Shown here: positions 34,371 through 40,553 of the stretch, in pieces
Layout: every line of letters begins with the position of its first letter
Numbering within the stretch: the first letter of the stretch is position 1
Source: Candidatus Methanimicrococcus labiotermitis
GTDB taxonomy: Archaea; Halobacteriota; Methanosarcinia; Methanosarcinales; Methanosarcinaceae
Direction: 5' to 3'
Assembly (NCBI GenBank): GCA_009784005.1
Contig: WRCE01000016.1
Coordinates: 1 to 40,553, forward strand
DNA length: 40,553 nucleotides
Program-made: the position numbers and the translations under genes
Notes under the pieces: model-generated
Told to the model about the DNA's origin: nothing
Seen by the model: only the letters and a program-made list of their open reading frames with translations
The model's database searches: none

Positions 34371-35036
34371 TTATTTCGATTCCGCGAATTCTTCAATTCT
34401 GGTGTCCAAAAGGCGCTTGAACGTTTCGTTGTCTTGGAAGACCAAATCTTCGCCGCACAGGGGGCAGAGGAATTCCGTTTCTGTCGCTTCGTCGAAAACG
34501 AAGCGGAGACAGTTTTGAGGGCAAACGTAGAAGATGCTGTCGTCTTCGTACTCCTTGCGCTTTACCAGATTTCTGTACAGTTTTTTCTTTTCTCTTTCAA
34601 TCTGGTGGTAAATGCCGTCCATCTTGATCTGCCAGCGGAATGTCAGCCAGCCGCTGTTGGCGTCTCTTTCTCTGTGGCAGATGGTGAATTTGTTTTCATA
34701 AAGAATAAATAAGATTTTACGAACGGTGTTCAGCGTGATTTCTTTTTCGCCGACGCCGTTTTCTTTCGCTTTCTCAAGTTCTTTCTCGGCGGCGGTCAGC
34801 TCTTTTTCAAGCTTCTTCGTCTCTTCGCCTTTTTCTTTTACCGTTTTGATTTCGGTTTTCAGTTTCTTGACTTTGTCTTCCGCTTCTTTTGAAATCGTTC
34901 TCAACGGATTCAAAGCGTTGCAGATTTCTTCATCCGTCACATCGCCCGCCGGCATGTCTCGAATCAATGTGATGCCGTCTTCGCCGATTAAGCGCAAAAG
35001 ATAGCCGTGAATCAAAGGATCGTCTAAATTTATCAA
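34371..35036 (-). CDS. tfe: Transcription factor E (TFE alpha)
   Basis: TFE, the homologue of TFIIE-alpha, stabilises the open complex of archaeal RNA polymerase. The N-terminal winged helix starts DDPLIHGYLLRLIGEDGI and continues after an insert with NTVRKILFILYENK. The C-terminal zinc ribbon has cysteines in YVCPQNC and LCPLCGE near residues 170-200. At 221 residues it is about 40 longer than usual: a Lys/Glu-rich coiled-coil-like segment (residues 45-100, KLEKELTAAEKELEKAKE) lies inside the winged helix. The start is the TTG at 35034-35036 with GAGGGA upstream. Confidence 0.88.
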   Translation of the reverse strand: MINLDDPLIHGYLLRLIGEDGITLIRDMPAGDVTDEEICNALNPLRTISKEAEDKVKKLKTEIKTVKEKGEETKKLEKELTAAEKELEKAKENGVGEKEITLNTVRKILFILYENKFTICHRERDANSGWLTFRWQIKMDGIYHQIEREKKKLYRNLVKRKEYEDDSIFYVCPQNCLRFVFDEATETEFLCPLCGEDLVFQDNETFKRLLDTRIEEFAESK

Positions 35037-35099
35037 ATCAGTTCCCTCTCCGGTTTAATTACAGTTTCGGCGGGTTTCATTTTTCCGCCTTCGTTTTTC

Positions 35100-35155
35100 A
35101 ATCAATACAATCAATGCAATCAGTACAATCAATGCAATCAGTACAATCAATGTTT
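35100..35155. repeat. 18-bp repeats between nmd3 and tfe
   Basis: aatcaatgcaatcagtac repeats about three times in a 200-bp gap that otherwise contains only AT-rich sequence and presumably the tfe promoter. Confidence 0.8.
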
Positions 35156-35244
35156 TTACAAACATCTTCTTATTTATTATGTTTATATGTTGTCATTATT
35201 AGAATGGCTTTGTGCTGTTTTAACTTTTATATTTTTCCTTTATA

Positions 35245-36420
35245 TCACAGCGCGAAAATGCCGTATTCGGTTTTGAAAACTTTGATTTCGCTTCCCGGGA
35301 GCGCGCTGAACAGCATCGGTTTTTTGATTGTGACGGTTTCAAACGTTTCGGGATCCAGTATTTGTATGCCGTTTTCTTCGACCGCCACCAAGACGGCATC
35401 TTTTGCGTCCGCCGTGTTGCCGAGAAGTTTGGCGTTTTTGAAATGTTCGATGTCGATGAAGAAGTTGGATGAATTCATCAGGTTGATGCCCGTGACGCGC
35501 TTTCCGCAGTTTTTGATTTCAATGACTTTGTCTTCGAAATAAACAACGTCGTCCTTTTTGAATTCAGGAAGTTTCATGGCAAAGGTTGTCCGATAAACAT
35601 CCCGCCCGTCTTTCATGCCGGCAAGCGTGTATGATTCGGCCATTGTTCCGCCTTTTGATTCAATGATGTGCTTACAGACATGCCGCCCCGCTTTCGATGA
35701 CCCGATGTAAACGTCGGCGCCGTCTTTGAACGTGATCGTGTCTGTGACAAACGCCAGCTTATCTCCTTTTTTCAGCTGGACCAGCATGGTTTCTTCAACA
35801 AGTTTCAAGCACTGTACCACTTCTTCTTTTGTAATCGTCCTGTTGTTTGCGCGAATTTGAATGATGCCTTCAAAGTATCCGCCGGCGCGGCGGCTGCACA
35901 TGTCGCAGGCTTCGCGCTTGACTCTGACTTCCGTCTTTGAATCTTTGTCATACGTCACGCCGTCGACTTCGCCTTTGACGTCAACCAAAACATCGAAAAT
36001 ATAAGGCGACCTGGGGTGAGCGTGCATGCCGACAGAGACGTTTGTCAAAATGTCGGCGACGCCGATGTTTTCTTCCGCCGTCAGCACTGCCACTTCTTCG
36101 GGCGTCCCCATGTCTTCCCATTTGCTTTTGTAATAGTGGGAGCCGCAGCGCGGGCAGACGCGGGCGTGAAGCACCGGCGGCAATTCAAAGACATTCAATT
36201 TCTTGCCGAAACACTCGGGGCAGACGTTTCTAACCGTCTTTTCGGTGTTTTTGCCGCACTCGGGGCAAACAGTCATTGCGGCGGCTTCCCGGCCCGTTTT
36301 CTCCGGTTTTTCAGGCTTCACCTGTTTCACAGGCTTCTCCTGTTTCGCCGGCTTCTCCTGTTTCTCAGGCTTCTTTTTGACCGGGTCTTTTTGTTCCGTT
36401 TGATTAGTATTTTGAATCAT
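35245..36420 (-). CDS. 60S ribosomal export protein NMD3 homologue
   Basis: Archaeal NMD3 proteins are related to the eukaryotic 60S export adaptor; in archaea they probably act in large-subunit assembly. Zinc-binding cysteine pairs are at TVCPECGKN, NVCPECFG, RVCPRCGSH and EACDMCSRR. The fold continues through FEGIIQIRANNRTIT, YIGSSKAGRHV and TLAGMKDGRDVYRTTF. The first 48 residues are a Lys-Pro-Glu-Lys repeat not expected in the family, so the original start could be MTVCPEC at residue 49. It starts 10 bp after the cdhE stop with GGTGA as ribosome binding site, so it may be cotranscribed with the cdh genes. Confidence 0.88.
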   Translation of the reverse strand: MIQNTNQTEQKDPVKKKPEKQEKPAKQEKPVKQVKPEKPEKTGREAAAMTVCPECGKNTEKTVRNVCPECFGKKLNVFELPPVLHARVCPRCGSHYYKSKWEDMGTPEEVAVLTAEENIGVADILTNVSVGMHAHPRSPYIFDVLVDVKGEVDGVTYDKDSKTEVRVKREACDMCSRRAGGYFEGIIQIRANNRTITKEEVVQCLKLVEETMLVQLKKGDKLAFVTDTITFKDGADVYIGSSKAGRHVCKHIIESKGGTMAESYTLAGMKDGRDVYRTTFAMKLPEFKKDDVVYFEDKVIEIKNCGKRVTGINLMNSSNFFIDIEHFKNAKLLGNTADAKDAVLVAVEENGIQILDPETFETVTIKKPMLFSALPGSEIKVFKTEYGIFAL

Positions 36421-36430
36421 GATTGTTTAT

Positions 36431-38044
36431 TCACCTGCCGTTTTTTTCTTTATCCGGCGCCCAGTTCTCTTCCAGCCATTTGGCAAGCCTTCCCGAATCC
36501 ATCGGCCCGACCATCGCCGTGACTTTCATTTTCTTTTCAATCTCATTTTGAAGGCGCGCCGCCAACCCCGGCAAAATCAGCGTATTGTGTTTCGTTTCGG
36601 TTTTTATGTCAAACGCCGCGTCCTCGAATTCTTTTTGAACCGCTTCAGCGGTCAGCTGTCCGCCGGCGACGGCCGCTTCAACGCCGAGGCCGCCTGTGTT
36701 GACGGCGAGTAAGTAGCCGTTGAATCCGGCTGACGACAAATCGCTTTCCACTGTATAGTATGTCAGCGCGAAGTTTGTTGTGAATAAGACGGGCGACTCG
36801 GGGCCGGGTTGACCGATTTTGTAGAGTTTCGGTTCCACCGCCGACGGTGTTCGCGGGTCGGTGTAAATCGTATCGGCGGCATGAACCAGCGGCAAAAGTT
36901 CGTGCGCTTCCAAACCGTGAATAATCATGATATCGGCGTAGCGAACCGTCAAAGCGGATGCCGCCATTGTTTCGTGATAGCCGGCGATAATTTCCGGCGA
37001 CAGCTTCTCCTTTTGACTGCCCGTTTCGCTCGCGCCGCCCATTCCGCCCGCGCCACCCGTTTCGCTCGCGCCGCCCGTTCCGCCAGCGCCGCCCATTCCG
37101 CCAGCGCCGCCCATTCCGCCCGCGCCACCCGTTTCGCCCACGCCTCCCGTTTCGCCCGCGCCGCCCGCGCCGCCCGTTCCGAGACCCGTTGTTCTTGCCG
37201 CAATCGGCAGCGCAATCAGCGGGAAAGCAAGTTCTTTGTCGCCGTCTATGCCGGCTTTTCTGATTTTGATAAAGTTTTGGAACACTTTCTTGAAGTCCGC
37301 GCCCCATGCCGGCATGCCGGGGTCAAGGACGATTTTGTCAACGCCGTCGTTTTGAAGCGTGACGGCCAACGTTTTGAGCGTGTCCAAATCCCCGCTGCCG
37401 CTGACGACGATGGGGGCGTCGTATTCTATCGCCAGTTTTGTCATTTCTTCGCGGTTGGCGGTGTCGCAGGCGTACATCAATGGATTTTTGCCGGCGGCGC
37501 TTTTGAGTCCGCTTTTCATGATTTTTGGATTTTTTGTACACAAAATCAATGGCATGTCACAGTTTTGTATCACTTTTTCGACGCATTTTTGAAATGTTTC
37601 GGGATTTCCCGACACCGAGCGAACGGCGACCATGTCTAAGTAAAGGAAAGCGCCGACATAGAATTTGCGAAATGTTGTTATTTTTTCAAGCCGAGTCAGA
37701 AGTTCCGCATCGGTCATCGTGTCCCAGACATCCGCCGCAATCGGCGGTTTGTTGTAAAATGAAAGTGTGTGGCGGAACATCACGTCGTCGCCGCCGATGA
37801 TGACTTTTTTATCGCCGGTTCCGATTTCTATTTCCGCGATCGCCGGTCTTAAAAGTTCTTCCAGTTTTTCGTATTTTTCCATGAATGCCGACGGCAATTT
37901 TTCATAAACGCCGCGGATATCCTTGATTTTCAATTTCCGGCCGGCAAGCTGCGCCGCAACGGCCATTTTGGACGCCTGAAACAGCGTTTCGCAATCATCC
38001 GGCAGATACGAATAAATCTCTAAGGGGCTGACGATTTTTGCCAT
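36431..38044 (-). CDS. cdhE: Acetyl-CoA decarbonylase/synthase gamma subunit, lacking the [4Fe-4S] cysteines
   Basis: CdhE is the large subunit of the corrinoid iron-sulfur protein, which carries the methyl group between the acetyl-CoA synthase site and tetrahydrosarcinapterin. The start SPLEIYSYLP is right for the family, but where a CGECG..TC...DC-type cluster motif should follow the protein reads DDCETLFQASKMAVAAQLAG and KIKDIRGVY: only one of four cysteines remains. The TIM barrel (GDKKVIIGGDDVMFRHTLSF, KIVLDPG) and the C-terminal corrinoid domain (FTTNFALTYYTVESDLSSAGF, GPMDSGRLAKWLE) are well kept. A Gly-Gly-Ala/Met/Thr/Glu repeat fills residues 286-343 between the domains. Total 537 residues. 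The start is 3 bp after the cdhD stop with GAGGTG upstream. Cluster-driven reactivation of Co(II) should be impossible. Confidence 0.93.
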   Translation of the reverse strand: MAKIVSPLEIYSYLPDDCETLFQASKMAVAAQLAGRKLKIKDIRGVYEKLPSAFMEKYEKLEELLRPAIAEIEIGTGDKKVIIGGDDVMFRHTLSFYNKPPIAADVWDTMTDAELLTRLEKITTFRKFYVGAFLYLDMVAVRSVSGNPETFQKCVEKVIQNCDMPLILCTKNPKIMKSGLKSAAGKNPLMYACDTANREEMTKLAIEYDAPIVVSGSGDLDTLKTLAVTLQNDGVDKIVLDPGMPAWGADFKKVFQNFIKIRKAGIDGDKELAFPLIALPIAARTTGLGTGGAGGAGETGGVGETGGAGGMGGAGGMGGAGGTGGASETGGAGGMGGASETGSQKEKLSPEIIAGYHETMAASALTVRYADIMIIHGLEAHELLPLVHAADTIYTDPRTPSAVEPKLYKIGQPGPESPVLFTTNFALTYYTVESDLSSAGFNGYLLAVNTGGLGVEAAVAGGQLTAEAVQKEFEDAAFDIKTETKHNTLILPGLAARLQNEIEKKMKVTAMVGPMDSGRLAKWLEENWAPDKEKNGR

Positions 38045-38046
38045 TT

Positions 38047-39381
38047 TCAGTACACCTCCGTCAGCCAGTCGTCGTAAACGTCGGGATTTGCGGCGGTGTT
38101 TGCGGCAGAATTTGCGGCGGAGTTATCATTAGCCGATGAATCGGAAGAGTCGGAAGAGTCGGAGGAATCGGAAGAAACGGAAAGTATTGCCGTGATTTCT
38201 TTTAAGAATTGAACGGCTTTGGGGTGCATCATCATGAATAAATCGTTTCCGGCAAGCGCCAGCGTCATTCCCGTTATGATTTCCCAAATCGGGCCGCGGT
38301 ATTCGCGGTCGCCCCAGCTTGTGTCCTCTTGAATTGGTGATTCAATCATCCAAGCCTCGCGGGCGCCCCAGGCGTTTGTTGTTCCTGATGAGAGCGGAAA
38401 TGCCAGTTCTTTGTCACCGGAAAGGCCCGCCATTCTGATTCTTTCCATGTTGGAGTAAGCGTAATCTAAGCCGTAGCCGAGCGCGGCTGTTGTCGGGTCC
38501 ATGATCAGGCTGTCAGAAGAAACGCCGCACTGGCGAAACAGTTTGCGGTTCAGTTCTTTTTGCGCATTGATATCCATCTGCGTCCATGACAAAATCACGT
38601 GGCCGTGTTCTTTTGCCGCTTCCCCGATGCGTTTATAATCCATGTTCAAGTTCGCCGAGGCGATTAAGACGCGTTCGCCTGCCGCCGCCTCAGCCGCTTT
38701 TTCCAAAACTTCCGGGTCTTTCTTCGGGTTGCCGCTGCCGCCAATCACGATTGGGACGTCGACGGCTTGCAGGATGTTTTCAACGGTTTTTGCCGCTTCT
38801 TTCGCCGGCGTATCTTTAATGTTGGGGTCGGTTGAGATGAGATGAATGGTAATCATGTCGGCGCCGAATTCGTTCACCGCCTTTTTTGCCCACGCGGCAG
38901 GGTCATCCAATACGTCTTCATAATTGGAACGAACAGACTTCGCCAGACCGACCGGCATGTCAAAAACATCCATGGCGACACGATTTTTGTTCGGCATGCT
39001 TGCGCCGAAAAAGTAAGGCATTGTTTTTTCGCCGCCGAGCGTAATTGTGTTTTTCCGGCTCCCGCCATCCTTTTTGCCGGCGCCGAGAGTGACTTCCTGA
39101 ATAGGAAGGGTGAATTTTTCAAAACCGGAAACATTGAAGCGGGACGGGATCACGGATTTTGAAACACTTTTGATTTTCGCCTCGCGAATGAGTCCTTCCA
39201 ATTCCGAATCCGTTTGACAGCCGAGAGCCGCCGCTGTTTGTGAAATACAGGACAGAAGACAGGCGCTGTCTTTTCCTTTTGCGCCTGCGAGAATTTCCGG
39301 CAATTGAATCTCTTTCGCCCGGCCGTCGGCTTGAAGAGATGCCAGCAGTTTTTCCAAATCGGAATATTTTATGCGGGTCAT
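38047..39381 (-). CDS. cdhD: Acetyl-CoA decarbonylase/synthase delta subunit
   Basis: CdhD is the small subunit of the corrinoid protein heterodimer. Typical blocks are [87 protein letters not shown] and NAWGAREAW, ending with [22 protein letters not shown]. The subunit does not carry an Fe-S cluster in the family, so nothing is missing. A Ser-Ser-Asp repeat plus Ala/Asn segment (residues 402-435) is inserted before the C-terminal [13 protein letters not shown]. At 444 residues it is otherwise normal. It is tightly linked to cdhE and 550 bp from cdhC. Confidence 0.95.
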   Translation of the reverse strand: MTRIKYSDLEKLLASLQADGRAKEIQLPEILAGAKGKDSACLLSCISQTAAALGCQTDSELEGLIREAKIKSVSKSVIPSRFNVSGFEKFTLPIQEVTLGAGKKDGGSRKNTITLGGEKTMPYFFGASMPNKNRVAMDVFDMPVGLAKSVRSNYEDVLDDPAAWAKKAVNEFGADMITIHLISTDPNIKDTPAKEAAKTVENILQAVDVPIVIGGSGNPKKDPEVLEKAAEAAAGERVLIASANLNMDYKRIGEAAKEHGHVILSWTQMDINAQKELNRKLFRQCGVSSDSLIMDPTTAALGYGLDYAYSNMERIRMAGLSGDKELAFPLSSGTTNAWGAREAWMIESPIQEDTSWGDREYRGPIWEIITGMTLALAGNDLFMMMHPKAVQFLKEITAILSVSSDSSDSSDSSDSSANDNSAANSAANTAANPDVYDDWLTEVY

Positions 39382-39404
39382 GATTTTGTTATCAATATCT
39401 TTGT

Positions 39405-39545
39405 TTGTTATTTAATGTTTCAGTGTTAATGCTTCATTTTAATGTTTCAGTGTTAATGCTTCATATTTAATGTTTCAGTGTTAATGCTTCATTTTAATGT
39501 TTCAGTGTTAATGCTTCATTTTAATGTTTCAGTGTTAGAATTTAC
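39405..39545. repeat. 27-bp tandem repeats upstream of cdhD
   Basis: Five copies of a unit joining aatgtttcagtgttaatgc and ttcatttt, with one copy longer by one base. Located between cdhD and the inverted-repeat element. Confidence 0.9.
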
Positions 39546-39629
39546 GTTTCAGTGCTGAAGTTGCTGCTACTGTGTCTGTTAGTGTTCACTGCCGTCACTG
39601 CTGCCACTGCTGCTGCCGGTAAGGTAGCT

Positions 39630-39883
39630 GTGCCCCCGTTCGCGAAGCGAACGGCTGTTTAAAAAAAAAGCAGATGCATATGGAATGCTGTAAAGTGCTG
39701 CCACTGCTGCTGCCAATGCTGCTGCCATTGCTGCCGTCAATGCTGCTGTCAATGCTGCTGCCATTGCTGCCGTCAATGCTGCTGCCAATGCTACCGTCAA
39801 TACTGCTGCCACCTGCCATCAAGCACTTTCTACATGCATCTGCTTTTTTTTTAAACAGCCGTTCGCTTCGCGAACGGGGGCAC
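39630..39883. mobile_element. Perfect 50-bp inverted repeats enclosing CTG-rich repeats (MITE-like or giant stem-loop)
   Basis: Arms 39630-39679 and 39834-39883 are perfect inverted copies over 50 bp, starting gtgcccccgttcgcgaagcg and ending gcagatgcat, with a run of nine A or T. Each arm holds its own hairpin (ccgttcgc-gaa-gcgaacgg). The 154-bp interior is mostly ctgctgccaatg-type triplet-like repeats. There is no transposase. The structure could be a non-autonomous mobile element or a transcript-stabilising stem in the cdhC-cdhD spacer. Confidence 0.7.
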
Positions 39884-39932
39884 TGCCGCCGCCACTGCTG
39901 CCGCCGCCACTACTACCGCCACTGTTGACGTT

Positions 39933-40553
39933 TCACTGCGCCTTTGTCGTTTGGATCCGATTCAGAAGTTCATTTACATTCAGCGCATCGTTTTCTGATG
40001 GGATTTTCGAAATTGTGTTCAGCAGTTTTTCATATTTTTCGGGGTTTGATGCTTGGATTTTTTTAATTGTCTTCTCTTTCAGAGATTGGGATATCCAAAC
40101 GATGTTTTCCCAGCCTCCTTCTTTTTGAAGGAACTTTTCAGACAGCATGTATGTTTCGCCGATGCCGGCGAAGCCGGGGATTTGTTGACCGTATCCTGTG
40201 AAAATTTCCATTTCATTGAAGGTCATGCCGTTAACAGATGGCGCTTTTGACGCTCTGTCGATTAAGCCGATGCCGCCGGTTTCGGGAATGACGAAGGCGA
40301 TGATGTCAAAGACAGATCCGGTCGTGTGCGGGGCTTCCGTTAGGGAATATAGAAGAATGCGATTGTTTTCGCCGCCGCTTCCTGCGACAACCGCCACTGA
40401 TACGCCCGAATACTCTCCGCTTTTTGCGTCAATCAGCTCACCTTTTTCGATCTCAAAAACCGGTCCGTCGGGATTTGAAAGGCAGGCGGCTCTTGCTTCA
40501 AACCAGTTGATCGTTCCGCAGACGGAAGGCCGGTCAGGCGTAATAACGCAGAC
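39933..40553 (-). CDS. cdhC: Acetyl-CoA synthase beta subunit, partial (5' end off the right edge), with altered A-cluster site
   Basis: 206 residues of the C-terminal part are visible. They align from VCVITPDRPSVCGTINWFEARAA through GPVFEIEKGE, GEYSGV, PHTTGSVFDIIAFVIPE and SEKFLQKEGGWENIVW to the end. CdhC/AcsB joins methyl, CO and CoA at the A-cluster. The distal nickel is normally held by Cys-Gly-Cys in a HTSCGCFE-type motif; here that place reads HTTGSVF. The cluster cysteine expected in WxDC(R/K)A is Ala (WFEARAAC), with a Cys four residues later. Two earlier cysteines are retained (VCVITP and SVCGT). The tail after KEKTIKK is longer and variable. The remaining ligands lie off the edge. 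A repaired or alternative metal site is possible, but normal acetyl-CoA synthase activity is unlikely. Confidence 0.88.
   Translation of the reverse strand, partial: VCVITPDRPSVCGTINWFEARAACLSNPDGPVFEIEKGELIDAKSGEYSGVSVAVVAGSGGENNRILLYSLTEAPHTTGSVFDIIAFVIPETGGIGLIDRASKAPSVNGMTFNEMEIFTGYGQQIPGFAGIGETYMLSEKFLQKEGGWENIVWISQSLKEKTIKKIQASNPEKYEKLLNTISKIPSENDALNVNELLNRIQTTKAQ

Noticed and set aside
39579..39928. Ala/Leu-rich and Gly/Ser-rich reading frames on both strands
   Set aside because: They are translations of CTG-type repeats and the inverted-repeat arms; all frames stay open because the repeat lacks stops.

Overview
The window comes from an archaeon of the order Methanosarcinales. HdrDE, the methanophenazine-linked heterodisulfide reductase, is characteristic of that group. 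Acetyl-CoA decarbonylase/synthase (Cdh) subunits, the archaeal Ahb heme pathway, the termination factor FttA/aCPSF1, TFE, NMD3 and a proteasome beta subunit fit the same assignment. HypF, a [NiFe]-hydrogenase maturation protease and HdrDE together suggest H2-dependent electron flow to CoM-S-S-CoB. A host-associated, Methanimicrococcus-like methylotroph is possible, but the genus is inference.

Layout. 1-879 (minus): an HdrD-like iron-sulfur protein cut by the left edge. 1249-2364 (plus): aroC. 2624-5777 (plus): heme/siroheme genes ahbD-ahbA-ahbB-sirC. 5910-8175 (minus): a two-gene RloB + AAA ATPase module of the AbiL type, lying between sirC and hemA (8380-9633, plus). 9954-10349: a small unknown gene. 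10861-12995 (minus): hdrE-hdrD. 13522-14472 (plus): trmJ. 14631-18712 (minus): a DUF3788 protein, tRNA-Leu(UAA), hypF and a hydrogenase protease. 18896-24658 (minus): a 1920-residue DUF4011 helicase-nuclease. 25126-26564 (plus): a proteasome-like Ntn hydrolase with a small overlapping partner. 26584-36420 (minus): uppS, a DUF2551 protein, a radical SAM protein, fttA, psmB, an HD protein, tfe and nmd3. 36431-40553 (minus): cdhE, cdhD and the C-terminal part of cdhC.

Three things stand out. First, three otherwise intact genes (aroC, rloB, the radical SAM gene) each carry one in-frame TAG at a position that looks variable. None of the 29 genes whose stop is visible ends in TAG (11 TAA, 18 TGA). 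This is what an organism reading UAG as pyrrolysine would show. Second, the Cdh operon has lost metal ligands: CdhE keeps one of four N-terminal [4Fe-4S] cysteines, and CdhC has Thr-Gly-Ser where the Ni-binding Cys-Gly-Cys should be. Third, short tandem repeats fill nearly every intergenic gap. They also sit inside genes at linkers, with frame-preserving lengths there, and several arrays start from the stop-proximal codons of a gene.

Functionally, Ahb heme supplies cytochrome b subunits such as HdrE, while HypF and the protease mature the hydrogenase that would feed HdrDE. The minus-strand block from fttA to nmd3 is an information-processing neighbourhood.
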